Assembly: GCA_029931535.1 (NCBI GenBank)
Contig: JAQPZY010001347.1
Location: forward strand, 2,192,907-2,256,906
Direction: 5' to 3'
DNA from: Margaritifera margaritifera
Taxonomy: Eukaryota > Mollusca > Bivalvia > Unionida > Margaritiferidae
DNA length: 64,000 bases
The translations under genes were made by a program, and so were the position numbers. How positions within the stretch are numbered: position 1 is the stretch's first letter; the number at the start of each line of letters is the position of its first letter. Below the pieces are notes generated by a model that saw nothing but the letters and a program-made list of their open reading frames with translations, had not been told where the DNA came from and did not search any database. This document shows positions 23,654 through 34,758 of this stretch, piece by piece.

Positions 23654-24798
23654 AGTCTGTTCGAGCTTTTCAATTACTTTAGATCCTATAAGTTATAAAT
23701 ACTATTTATCAAAGCTTGGTTTTATGTTATCTTGCATGAAATTTAAAGTGTGCACTAACAAAAATGTCTCTATCTCAATTCAATAAATTACTAGACCATA
23801 CAAATGGGGTCGAAAATGTCACATGCCTACATGACATGTTCTTCTTAAGACGCTTTTACATGCCAAATATCACTGACCACTGAAAAATAAATATTTCAGA
23901 CTAGGTAAAATAAAGAACAAACAAGCATATAATCACCATGCAGGTACAAAAATATTTCCTTCACCGCGTGTTGGAATTTTTTTTTCCTCAAACATTTACT
24001 ACAATTTATCTTACTACAAATTATGCTTAATTTATCTTTGTATAAATATATTGCTATCATCCGATTCCCATTTACTGTATGGATGAGTCAAAATATATTT
24101 ATCACTTCTTAAGTACGTTATCTTACGGCTTGTGTACACGAATACGTTATGTGACTTATATTCATTAAGAATTCCAATGTCACATTTAATTGTTAGAGGT
24201 CTTTATCAGCGCGAGAGTTGTTCTCAAGTTAGCAATTACAAAATATTTTATATTGAAATATCTCACAAATCATTTATTGAGATGGTTAAGACGTTGAAAA
24301 AGATCCATACTCGGCGAAATATAACATAGAAAGTTATATACGACGAGCCTAAATGTTAGGGAAATATTAGAGATATTTATGTGATCAAATGTTGCTAATT
24401 AAAAAAAAAACGTAACAAATTAGACATGTACAATTGTATTCAAAAGATTTTTTTTTATAATTTTCTATATTTCCTCGTTCACAAACTTGCCAGCACGTCC
24501 GTTTCCTTATTGTCCCAAGTTACATTTTCATTACAAACTTCCTACATGAAATCGTCCTCTAATTTAAAACGAGAATGGTGTCTACCTGAAATTTTTCATG
24601 TGATCTTCACTTCAACAGTGTACTTCACGACTTCTTCATATTTTGGACTCGAGGCCAATGAATATGTTTTCAACACGGACAATTTATATTTCCCTCGTAC
24701 AAAGTCTTACATAATTATGAAATAGATAATGAACCTAACTGTACAATACACGGTGAGTAGTAGTTTTCTTGCATATTTAAAACACATTTTTTACTTTG

Positions 24799-24799
<1 letters not shown>
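23654..24799. other. Non-coding interval
   Basis: No supportable gene. A 99-codon plus-strand open frame at 24426-24725 shows no recognisable motif and has AT-biased composition. Confidence 0.45.
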
Positions 24800-24849
<50 letters not shown>

Positions 24850-24864
24850 TATATATATATATAT
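24800..24864. repeat. (AT)n microsatellite at element insertion site
   Basis: AT repeat with a short T interruption, directly abutting the LTR at 24865. Confidence 0.9.
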
Positions 24865-25513
24865 TGTTACGATTCTAGGTCTTAAAAAATATGTAACAGA
24901 AAGAAAGGGAAAGCAACAATGTAAGTAATATCAACAAGCAAGTTATTTCCCTATAATACAAAGTGAAGATCTAGAGATACTTACACTATTGTGAATCAAA
25001 TCCCAAATAATCCTAAATGTCCTAATCACAAGTCCAAAATATAGACTGTTCCGAATGAGTTCCAATAGTATTGAATGTTATGATATAACACGATGATACA
25101 ATCCAGAATGTCGTTGAATGAGTTCAAAAAAGTCGAAAGTAATGTATCAATTAAAGAGTCAATGAGCACTTTATTAATTTCAATGAATATATTAAGTAAA
25201 TAATTCCTCTCGAATTATATCAGATTTCAATGGCACAAACTATAAAATCTGATCTCAAATGGATTCCCACAGACTGATCTAAAGCAGGAATTAATTATTT
25301 GTTTACCGAATCCCTATTTATACACATTTTCACTTGACCTATATCAACAGGATGTGAAGCAATAAAATGGAAAAATGACAAACCAGTCTAACTGTCAAAA
25401 AGACTGGTCCTGAACTCAAATGCTAGTAAACATTCTGTTTACAAGTGACCAGAATCTAAAGAACAACTTACCTTTGTGGACAAGATTTAAACAATATTAT
25501 AGATTAAATAACA
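24865..25513 (-). repeat. 3' LTR of deleted Gmr1-like element
   Basis: Begins TGTTACGATTC and ends in TAACA, then the CCTCCCCTCA complement of the polypurine tract. It is 649 bp, shorter than the 752-bp array LTR and clearly diverged from it. Confidence 0.85.
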
Positions 25514-25657
25514 CCTCCCCTCATAAAGCTTTCTTTTGTATATTTGTCAAATATGCATATGATACTATAATAATTAAAATTACATAGGAAGCTGTCTTAT
25601 GAATGACACTCAGCCGAATTACACAAAATATGCACAAAATAAAGCAATATAGTACTT

Positions 25658-26474
25658 CTATACACGTGAGAGTGCATCTGCAATCACATTATCTTTTCCC
25701 TTGATGTGTCTAATCTCAATGCTATATTCTTGCAGCATTAAAATCCACCTCAACAATCTTAGATTTTTATGTTTCATTTTGTTAATGTAAATAAGGGTAT
25801 TGTGATCACTACAACAATCGGAGAAAGAGCTGAACAGATATACACTTCAAAATGTTGCAAAGCCAATATCAAAGCCAGCCATTCCTTCTCAACTGTGGAA
25901 TAATGTTTCTGGCGCTTGTTTAGTTTTTTTGAAAAATAGCACACTGGATGATCCACACCTTATTTATCTTCTTGAATCAATACTCCACCATCCCCACAAG
26001 CATGGCAAAACTCACTTTTGCATAAATGAACCGTCAGATTTGCATCACTGAGTCGATCGAAGAATTTCCGGATGATTTTCAATGATCTTCCCAGGTGTCC
26101 TTGTAGATAAGGACGCCATCGATGTACGAGTCAAAATTATCTAGACCAGATGTTAACATGTCCTTAGAACGTTGGAATGTTGCCGGAGAATTTTTAATTC
26201 CAAAAGGCATCACTTTATACTGATAAAGCCCATCTGGGGTTGCAAATGCCAAAATTCTTTTTGCTCTTTACGTGAGTGGAATTTGCCAGAATCCTTTAAA
26301 AAGGTCAAACTTGGTGACATATTTCGCATTTCCAATTTTGTCAATGCAATCATCTATTCTTGGCATTGGAAATGAATCCGTTTTGGTGACACTGTTGACT
26401 TGTCTGACTGTTGGTTGATCGTTTATTGTCACCCTGATTTGAATAGAGAGAATGAGTTGAAAAAAGAGGATCAC
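25658..26474 (-). pseudogene. RT-RNase H remnant of deleted Gmr1-like element
   Basis: The frame gives SVTKTDSFPMPRIDDCIDKI and KFDLFKGFWQIPLT of RT, then RNase H strings VCYFSKKLNKRQKHYSTVEK and the terminal IADALSR before a TAG at 25658. The stretch between the FCHAC block of RT and the GGVLIQED block of RNase H is missing (junction near 25995). The N-terminal RT part is missing too (junction near 26400-26440, where the preceding PR-linker joins directly). Confidence 0.8.
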
Positions 26475-26552
26475 AGTTTACAAAACCTATTGCTTGATCA
26501 ATACCAGGAGAAAAGTTTACCTCATCAAAAGACTGACCAATACATATGTCAG

Positions 26553-27164
26553 CTAAAGGAATAATTTCCTGATCAGCATCATTCTCAAGAGCTCTTTTGC
26601 CATAACTCTGGTAAATGCACAAGCAGGATATAAATCAGGGATTTCAATCTTAATATGATCAGCTCTTTGATCCAAACAAGGCTTGTCAGTTACAAATGGA
26701 TTAACCACGACCTTATCTTCGACTAGGTCGTAGCCTAGTAACAAATGAATACCTTCTATAGATAAAGAAGTCACTGCCCCAACAGTCACAGGTCCGGAAA
26801 CTAAGTCTGATGCCAAATTGACACAATGGAGAGGAACATTTAGAAAGACGCACTCCACTCCCTGAACAAACACACTTTCACTAGAAAAAGACTTCTCAGA
26901 CAAAGGCAAAATACCTGATAACAAAAGACTCTGAGACGCTCCTGTGTCCCTTAATATTTTAATAGGGATAGGTTTGGCAGATTCATCAACAATTGATATA
27001 GAACCTTCTGACATGAATGGTTCATATGTCTCCAAAATAGAATCAGACTGGGGTTTGTTTGAACCAACAAATGTATTGTTTTCAATACAAATCCGTAACC
27101 TTGATCTCTTTGAAATAAGAGCATTTGGAATAGCTCTGTCTTTATTATGTTGCTTACTTTTCAA
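26553..27164 (-). pseudogene. Aspartic protease region of deleted Gmr1-like element
   Basis: This 203-codon open frame contains KILRDTGASQSLLLSG (protease active site, DTGAS) and HLLLGYDLVEDK, collinear with residues 207-400 of the array Gag-Pol. It continues out of frame into a PR-linker (IIPLADICIGQSFDEV) at about 26450-26620, where integrase should follow but is absent. Confidence 0.82.
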
Positions 27165-27569
27165 CCTGTAGCAATCGGGAATGACGTGCCCTTTCTTTTA
27201 CAGTAAGTGCACGTAGGAAGAGAAAAGAATTTCTGGTCAGTCTTGTCAGATGTTTGATTTCTAAAAGTTGTAACGGATTGAAATTTGGAAGTACTCGTAT
27301 GAACTGAGATGGTTTTTTACCGACAACCTGCTGCGAGGAAGACTTAATGAAAAATGAAACTTTGTCAGTCAAGGAATAATCAGCATTTTCCAAAGTTTCC
27401 ACTTTCTGCTCATGAAGATAGGTCTTGACATCACTATGGATGACTTGTTGACCTCTTCATTTAATACGTCAAAATCAACACTGTTGTACCGACAGTGTTG
27501 TGTAGACTTCACGAGGTTTGTCAATAAGTACACTTCGTAGTAATAAAGTCCAATGCTCTCTGGGCCATC

Positions 27570-28450
27570 TCAAGTTTTCAGCAATTTTCTCAAAGTGAAG
27601 AAAGTATTAATCTGTTGTTGTTTTTTTTTCCTGAAAAGGGGTACTAACCTAATATATCTCATAACATCAAAACCTGAACTTGTGTGTAAGGGGGGTGGGG
27701 GAATGCTCCGCTTGCCAGTTCTAATTGTTTTAACGTATATTGCATTTCCTTTTCTTCTCTCTGCATCTGCATTTGTATTTTCCTCTCCTCTTTCTCTCCC
27801 TCTCTGTCTCTGCATCTGCCTCCCCTTCATTTCCCTCTCTCTTTCTCTCTCAGCATCTGTATTTCCCTCTCCTCTTTCTCTCTCAGCATCTGCATTTCCC
27901 TCTCCTCTTTCTCTCTCAGCATCTGCATTTCTCTCTCCTCTTTCTCTCTCAGCATCTGCATTTCCCTCTCCTCTTTCTCTCTCAGCATCTGCATTTCCCT
28001 CTCCTCTTTCTCTCTCAGCATCTGTATTTCCCTCTCCTCTTTCTCTCTCAGCATCTGCATTTCCCTCTCCTCTTTCTCTCTCAGCATCTGCATTTCCCTC
28101 TCCTCTTTCTCTCTCAGCATCTGCATTTCCCTCTCCTCTTTCTCTTTCAGCATCTGTATTTCCCTCTCCTCTTTCTCTTTTTCTCTCAGCATCTGTATTT
28201 TCATCATTTCTCGCTGAAGCTGAAGCTTTCCTAATTCCAATTCCATCTGGTGTTTTAGCTGTAATTCCCTTAAGTTCCTATCAAAACCAGATACAGACTT
28301 CCCAATCAAACCCAAAGCACTATTACCCAAACTTTCCTTTCCCACCAAATATGGAATTAAGATATTCTTTATCTCTTGCTTTGTTAAAGACGCTTTCACC
28401 TCAGAAAGATCATAATGTCTGGCAAGCTCAAGCAACTGATCTTTTTTCAT
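27570..28450 (-). pseudogene. Gag N-terminus of deleted Gmr1-like element with expanded coiled coil
   Basis: From 28450 the frame gives a SAP-like start (MKKDQLLELARHYDLSEVKA, KQEIKNILIPYLVGK), then a charged coiled coil made of about ten 11-residue units (consensus EEREMQMLREK). It stops at 27827. The next piece, in another frame, carries SSGFDVMRYIRLVP, the start of the capsid. The SCAN-like core that should follow is largely deleted near 27450-27480. Confidence 0.8.
27832..28203 (-). repeat. 33-bp coding minisatellite in gag
   Basis: About ten tandem 33-bp units, in frame with gag, with units alternating between Ile and Met at one position. Array copies have only a short irregular version of this region. 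Confidence 0.92.
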
Positions 28451-28635
28451 AGACTCTAACCCTACCTGGGTAGGATTTTAAACAAAATTCTCAGCATTAG
28501 AGGACATTGTGAATGCTTGCTTGTTTCACGACAGATTTCTCAAATTTGTGAAATAAAAATGTTTAGCAGGGACATTGAAACTTCTGAAACAAAGCAAATT
28601 TTAATATCTCTGAAATGTTTTGAACAAACTCCGAA

Positions 28636-29252
28636 AGATAGTGAAACCAACAATATAAGTAATATAAGTAATAGTAACAAGCAATTTATTTCCCTATAAT
28701 ACCAAGGGAAATTCAAGTGTTACTTTCAATACTGTAAATTCCAAATAATCCTAAATGTCTAATAACAAGTGCAAAAAATCGAGTGTTCCGAATGAGTTCC
28801 AATAGTCTTGAATGTCCTGATATAACACAATGATACAATCCAGAATGTCTTTGATTGAGCTCACAAAAGTCCAAAGTAATGAAATAATTCAAGAGTCAAT
28901 GATCACGTTAGTAATTTCAATGAATATATGAAGTAAATAATTTCTCTCGCATTATATCTGATTTCAATGGCACAAACTATAAAATCTGATCTCAAATGGA
29001 TTCCCACAGACTGATCTAAAAAGAAATTAAGTATTTGTTTAACAAATCCCTATTTATACACATTTTCACATGACCTATATCAACAGGATGTGAAGCAATA
29101 AAATGGAAACAAAACCAGTCTAACTGTCAACAAGACTGGACTTAAACTTAAACGCTGGTAAACATTCTGTTTACAGGTGACCATAATCTAAAGTACAACT
29201 TACCTTCATGGACAAGATTTAAACACACATTGTAGTTTCAATATACATAACA
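28636..29252 (-). repeat. 5' LTR of deleted Gmr1-like element, start truncated
   Basis: It matches the 24865-25513 LTR (GTGAAACCAACAATATAAGT onward) and ends ATACATAACA. The first 40 or so bases of the plus-strand LTR and the adjacent PBS are missing. Confidence 0.8.
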
Positions 29253-29761
29253 ATATGGTCAATTTCTTTTCCGCCAACTGGTTTAAAAACCAAAATATAT
29301 ATTATTTCTTAACGGCGTTGTCACACTGTTTATAATGTAGAACAAAAATATCGAAAATCGATTATAATGAATTGCATACATTTATCATGTCTCCACTAAA
29401 TTATTCTTGTCTTCGAATGTACTACGTATATTCCATTTGGCAAACGTATGAATAGTTCCCCCAAAAAGACTTTCTTGTAAATGGACAGTTTAGAAGATCA
29501 TATTCAGTAAGGAACTACTGGAACTGCTTGAATGAAAGCAAATAATATCTTCAAGTTGCCAGATGATCACTATCGCCAGTCGAAGTGGACAGATTTACCG
29601 ATCAATGAAAAATACCAAATATTTTTGCTGTTTTTTTTTATTTTAAATGTCAAAATTAGCTAGAATAAAACATTCTCATTTATATATGACGGGATCATAC
29701 AGATAGCAGTGACTAATAAAGTGAAAAGAACTTACCTTACTCGATAAATAGTATGATAAAG

Positions 29762-29764
<3 letters not shown>

Positions 29765-29827
<63 letters not shown>
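29765..29827. repeat. (AT)n microsatellite
   Basis: About 30 AT units with one interruption. Confidence 0.95.
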
Positions 29828-29830
<3 letters not shown>

Positions 29831-30999
29831 ACCTTGTTGATTATATCGGTGTCATTCTATATAAATTTATTTCATATTAATCATGTATCTATATATTGCA
29901 ATTTAAGATCCAGGGTAAGCGCTTTCTTTTTGGGTTGGTATATATACGTCAGTTTATTATTATAATTTCATGTATATAACTGGCATTTCTAAATATAAAT
30001 CGTGTGTGTTTGTGCTTTTAGTATAGTGTTAGTTTCCGCGTGCCTAGTATTGCGAGTTCTCGTCCACATCTAGTACTTTCCTGTTACCTTGTCGGAGAGA
30101 TTTGATTTCTTAGATACAGGTATTTCGGGTATGTTTTTATATTTTGATATAAAAGAATACTTCGTTATTGGTCTGTCTTTTTCAGCTTCATTCAATAAAG
30201 GCTGCTTCTAATAGCAGAATGGCTGACACAGTACGTACAATATAAATATAACAGTGTGCCCGACAATACTGGACTGTCTCTGATAGCTTAATTTTAAAGA
30301 AACATTGACTATAATAGAAGAATGGTCTATCTAGAACGCATTAGAAAATAGTGTACCTGAGTGTTTTCTGTTTTTATCGATGAAATTGGGTCCTATTTTT
30401 GCTTTCTCTGCATGAGTTTATTAAAAGGATCGGGGTGATGGAGCGAATCTTTCAAACCAGAGGCTTTGAAACAATACGCGTGATATAAAATATAAATAAT
30501 ACATTTCTTCAAAAAATTTATTTCAACTGCTCGTTAGACATTTTTTTTAAGTCAGACACGAATTGTATAGTACCTACGCAAATACGGGCACATAGGACAC
30601 TTTATAGATTTAACTGAACAGGGTGTCCACTCAAAAGCCGATTTGAAGATTTAAAAAAAAAATGTTAACAGTTATAATTAGGGGTGATAAGTGAGTCACA
30701 TAGAGTTGTCAAACATACTGTAGTTAGATTTACCTATCGATCATAATTAATAAGACAAAGGACGCCAGAAACTCTTAGGGTTATGTACCGGCGAATTAGG
30801 CGAGATACTAATAATAGCATGCTACAGAATTTACCCATCAAATTTTTCTCAAGTCTAAGCGTGAAAGAAAAACAATATATTTAATTTGGATTGATTGTAT
30901 GTATGGGAAACACAGTAAAAACTGTGTTTCATGCAATATCTCTCATCCACTCTGTTGGTACGTTTCTAAAATAGCAATGTTATTCTTCCTTATCTGGGG

Positions 31000-31105
31000 A
31001 ATGAGAACATGGCCGATTGGATTCCAACGATGGTGCATGAGAGCTAGGCGATATGTACCGTTACTTATAGCAATGGTTCGATTCACGCTTGGAACATTTA
31101 TAACT
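31000..31105 (+). repeat. tRNA-like SINE monomer 1
   Basis: A-box-like TGGCCGATTGG (31010-31020) and B-box GGTTCGATTCA (31075-31085) lie at tRNA-like spacing. The words between them (GGTGCAT, AGGCGAT) and after (GGAACATTTATA) recur in monomer 2. No cloverleaf folds cleanly by eye, so this is a tRNA-derived repeat and not a tRNA gene. Confidence 0.45.
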
Positions 31106-31137
31106 CTCTAACATTTTTTATTATATCCGCATATGCG

Positions 31138-31242
31138 TATTGTCCAGTGGAATAGAACGCTGGTGCATTCTCATTATAGACGATGGGTGTCATTACTCCC
31201 TCTGTGGGTTCGATTTCTGCTCGGAACGAAACATTTTATATA
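31138..31242 (+). repeat. tRNA-like SINE monomer 2
   Basis: A-box-like TGTCCAGTGG (31141-31150) then GAACGCTGGTGC, and a B-box GGTTCGATTTC (31207-31217), followed by GCTCGGAACGAAACATTTTA. It is collinear with monomer 1, about 130 bp away in the same orientation. Confidence 0.5.
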
Positions 31243-32950
31243 AACGGTCAAATTTGATTTAGACAGTGCCCATATTTGGTCACTCTGAAAAAATGGCGAT
31301 AACAGCAAACATTTGTAAATCTAATCTGACAAACAATGGCTTTTAATATCCCATTTTCACAAGCCTATATACCATTAGGAAATTAATTTGGGATACAGAA
31401 AGTTTAATGTACGTACACTTCTGTTGCGCAAGACTTTTGCACCCGAGTTCTGGTAATTTCACCTACCCTTGCTTTCGCTTCCGTAGAATGATAAAGCTCT
31501 ACATATTCAACAGAGTCTTAATTTTAACATATGAATGTGATAGAATAAGTTGTTGTTGTTTTTTTTTTAAATGACACACCTAAGTTAGTTTCTCCCAAAT
31601 AAACGTACAGAGCGCAATATGAACGAAGCTCACGTTTAACAACAAATTATTGTTCATCAAGCTGCATAGCTTTTGAATTTTATTTGAAAAAAAAAAAACT
31701 TTTTAACGAACGCCTTTTCCCACATCTGCATATTTATATGTCTGCGCTTTGGATGCTGATTGTTCTATATGTGTTTTGTATCTCATAACACATATCTAAA
31801 TTATTCATGAACACGGATTCCTCAGAGGCGAAGAATGATGGTTTTATAACATATAATTATGCACGGGGCACTGTCTTTGTCTCTAAATGTATTATATTAC
31901 CTTTTATCCGAACTGCTGTACTTTAAAATTCGCATCGAGTATGCCTTCCAGTTTTTGCATTAAACAAATTACTTATTTTCATAGGATTTACAATAGAAAA
32001 ATTGTGTCTTTCACATGTTTTCCATCTAAATTTTGTATAATGTTTTATTGATATATCAGTAGTATCATTTTCGTTCTTTCTTAAACGAGGCAATGAAATA
32101 TTCATTTCTGTATTCGGGATCAACAGCATTGATTTCAATTACTTTTGGGAAATCTTGAAAAGAGAACATATGTTCACATATTCATGTACAAAATTAAAGA
32201 ATTTGTTTAGCACAGGTTCTATATCATCAAACTAAGTTGTGTACTTTTGTAACATTAATTTATCCAAAGGTCTCCATATACACTTTTAATGTAAAGTAAC
32301 TATTCAATTCTTTAAACTTTTCTTTCTATAATTATTTGCTCATTTTAATCGAACGCCGTTTGTGGACTGCAAGTTGGAGCGCCGAAGTAATACAAAACAG
32401 CACTGTTGCCCATTATGTTTGAGTGCTGTTGGAGTTATGTGTGTCACAGGTGTCAAAGTATACATACGCTTGAGTGATTATTCTTTCCATTAATCTCATT
32501 TCAAAATCTGCACACCTTATAAACATACTAACTTTATTTCGAAACATGCACTGATAAATTAGGTCTATCCAAATTATGGTTTGAAATAGACAATGAATGT
32601 AAATACATAAAATGTAATCACATTTTGGCTATAAGGAGTATTTGCATATAATAACAGTGACACAATTTAGAAAATCCCTTTTAAAAATAAGAATGTCTGC
32701 CATACTTTATATTGAATCAGGAAGATGGAAGAAATAACAATCTGCCCTACTAGATCAAGTGACTTGTATTTTCCGCAAAGTGCTGGAAGATGAGTACTTT
32801 GTATTAGACTACCACTGTTATTAGCCGCTAAGAAAAAAGTATATAAACTCTTATTTTTGGAAAGACCCGAGTTTGCTGAAATTTATTAAGTTACTAAATT
32901 CCAAGAAATAGGCCGAATTTACACATCTGTCAAATTATATCCATAGAGCT

Positions 32951-32954
<4 letters not shown>

Positions 32955-32985
<31 letters not shown>
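32955..32985. repeat. (TG)n microsatellite
   Basis: About 15 uninterrupted TG units. Confidence 0.95.
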
Positions 32986-32987
<2 letters not shown>

Positions 32988-33180
32988 ATATGTAAGTATA
33001 TATCCTGTGTGTCGTTTGAATGTTTGTACATGGGATAGATTTGTTTTATTGTATTATCAAACGTGCCACCGTTAATTTATGTAAGAAACTTAAATGTGTA
33101 TGTAATATCATTGATGATGGCCAATTGGCTAAATGCAAATAAAGATGCTTATTATATACTCGGTTTTTTTTTTGTATGGG

Positions 33181-33207
33181 TTTTTTTTTTTTTTTTTTTT
33201 TTTTTTT
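33181..33207. repeat. Poly-T tract (T27)
   Basis: 27 uninterrupted T residues on the plus strand. It could be the A-tail of a minus-strand retroposed sequence, but no body is recognised. Confidence 0.9.
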
Positions 33208-33298
33208 CTCCATTAGCTTTACATTGTCAGAATCGTGCAGTATTTTTCCATACTGAACTGCTTCATACTGTTGACACGTGTGTCTAAAATAGTAATGA

Positions 33299-33535
33299 GT
33301 GTTAGGAACTACATTTTATTGTAAACCAACAATGGACACTCATGTAGCAGACTTTGGCGCTTTTGATTTATTAGATTTGTATGTTAATGAACTAAACAAG
33401 CTGTTTGAGCCATTTGAAAGTAGAGATGATAAAGCTGACAATATGGATGAGTTCATTCACAAAAGAAAATTCCAGCCAAGCAGGCGACTGAATGTGATAT
33501 CTGCAATGTCCAGCGATGGCTTTAAGACAACAAAC
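33299..33535 (+). CDS. Possible exon upstream of DUF3504 remnant, unidentified
   Basis: A 79-codon open stretch with protein-like composition (from an internal Met at 33332: MDTHVADFGAFDLLDLYVNE, later MDEFIHKRKFQPSRRLN) ends before AAC/GTAAGA, a strong donor consensus. I do not recognise it. It lies 50 bp upstream of the DUF3504-like remnant in the same orientation and may be its preceding exon. Confidence 0.35.
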
Positions 33536-33585
33536 GTAAGATACGCTGTATTTAAAATATCATTCCAGATCATTTAAACACCTAA

Positions 33586-34194
33586 TTGGCAGAAACGTTC
33601 ATAGCGATTCGCAAATCGAATGGTGCAGACTATAAGCCGATCTCTCTAGAGTGTATCAAAACAGCATAGAAAGACATATTAAAGCCAATGTCTACCCCAT
33701 CTCATTCAGACACCGCCCATTTTACAAGTTGGTCCAAGCACTAAATTTCGAAACGAATGCAACTGAAAAAGGCGGGTTTTGGAAGAAAATCAAGAGTCGC
33801 AAAGCCGATAAGCCAAGATGACAAAGAATCCTCTTTCGTTGATGAAATGGGCTCTCACACCCCAGCTGCTTTTTAATTTTTCCTGTTTTACTCTTTTGGG
33901 AAAATGTTTGGATTTAGAGGCAGAGACGAACAAATAAAATTAAAGTTTGGAGATGTATCAGTATTGACAGATTCCACCGGTACCCAATATCTTCAATATG
34001 CTGAGAGGGATAGCAAAACATTTGACTGCACTGAGATGGATGACTGCAGGTCCACAATACCTCGCATTTTTCCACCGGAACAGCACCTGCAGTATTTTCA
34101 ACGGAGATCCTCAGAAATGATGGATGACGACAGCTCCTTGAGCTTGACCCCAATTCCAGTGAAGAAACTGACAGAAACTTCCCAAATATGGTAA
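33586..34194 (+). pseudogene. Decayed DUF3504 region (Crypton-derived tyrosine-recombinase-like)
   Basis: Across three frames the translation is collinear with DUF3504 proteins of the ZMYM, QRICH1 and KCTD1-like type: LAETFIAIRKSNGADYKPIS (33586 onward, stopped by TAG near 33667), RHIKANVYPISFRHRPFYKL (about 33671-33730), then the open piece 33904-34194. That piece has MFGFRGRDEQIKLKFGDV, YLQYAERDSKT and a C-terminal LTPIPVKKLTETSQIW. The DUF3504 domain derives from Crypton tyrosine recombinases. Frame changes and stops (near 33667, 33821 and 33875) make it a pseudogene. The catalytic C-terminal part is not seen. It could be a dead transposon or a dead domesticated gene. Based on motif memory only. 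Confidence 0.6.
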
Positions 34195-34196
34195 TC

Positions 34197-34758
34197 ATAT
34201 TTCTACAGATTCAAATAATGGCCTTATTTCAAATTTTAAAAAAATAAACAAAAAAAGCAAAGTTCTAAATATATTTCAGACAATTTAATGAATGAATGAA
34301 TTTATGAAAATAAATATATAAGGGAGTAGAAACTAAATGGATGAAATCTTTAACCAAAAAGTGTACCCTCTACATACCAAACACTTTCTACATTCAAATG
34401 GACCATTGAGCATTGAAAGATATAAGAAAGCAAAGAGCTTTGAAAAAAAATGAGTACAAGATAAAAAAAAGCCCGACAAATAAAAGTATATTATGCAAAA
34501 GAATTTAAATAAAAATACCTTCGACAGGAGAAAATATTTAAAATTGCAGCTATTACTGTAGACAAATGGGAGTTAATCAACGGGGATCTTTGATGAAATT
34601 AGCTACAGAACAGGCAGAAATTCAGGGGTCAATCACTAACCATTTAGTAAGGAGGATTACTGTAAAAACCCTGTCGAAAGGTGGTGTCCCTCCAACAAAG
34701 ATCGTGTAAGTGACAGGGGATAAAAATGTCACCTATAACTTGTAATAACAATGGCAAT
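34197..34758. other. Short non-coding interval before the array
   Basis: AT-rich, no feature recognised. The four bases before the array LTR are CAAT (34755-34758). The matching duplication would lie beyond the window. Confidence 0.5.

Larger units (their letters stand above)
24865..29252 (-). mobile_element. Internally deleted Gmr1-like element (relative of the array element)
   Basis: It has two LTR-like ends (24865-25513 and about 28636-29252), the same TGAGGGGAGG polypurine tract and recognisable gag, protease, RT and RNase H pieces, all on the minus strand. Compared with array copies it lacks the core of the SCAN-like capsid, all of integrase plus the start of RT, and the RT/RNase H connection. 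The PBS and the first bases of the 5' LTR are also gone. ATAT lies on both outer sides (24861-24864 and 29253-29256), a possible target-site duplication, although the left flank is an AT microsatellite. Non-autonomous and decayed. Confidence 0.88.
29253..33298. other. Non-coding interval with SINE-like pair and microsatellites
   Basis: No supportable gene in about 4 kb. Contents that can be supported are listed separately. Confidence 0.5.

Noticed and set aside
24426..24725. 99-codon plus-strand open frame
   Set aside because: No motif, AT-driven composition, no splice or promoter context.
27832..28203. Regular direct repeats considered as a CRISPR array
   Set aside because: Units are contiguous with no unique spacers, the sequence is coding, and the genome is eukaryotic.
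27553..28452. 299-codon plus-strand frame rich in Ser, Leu and Pro
   Set aside because: It is the antisense of the gag minisatellite; the minus strand encodes the real coiled coil.
31000..31242. Functional tRNA genes
   Set aside because: A- and B-box-like words are present, but no clean acceptor, D, anticodon and T stems could be paired.
33063..33287. Plus-strand frame with a run of Phe residues
   Set aside because: Mostly poly-T translation.
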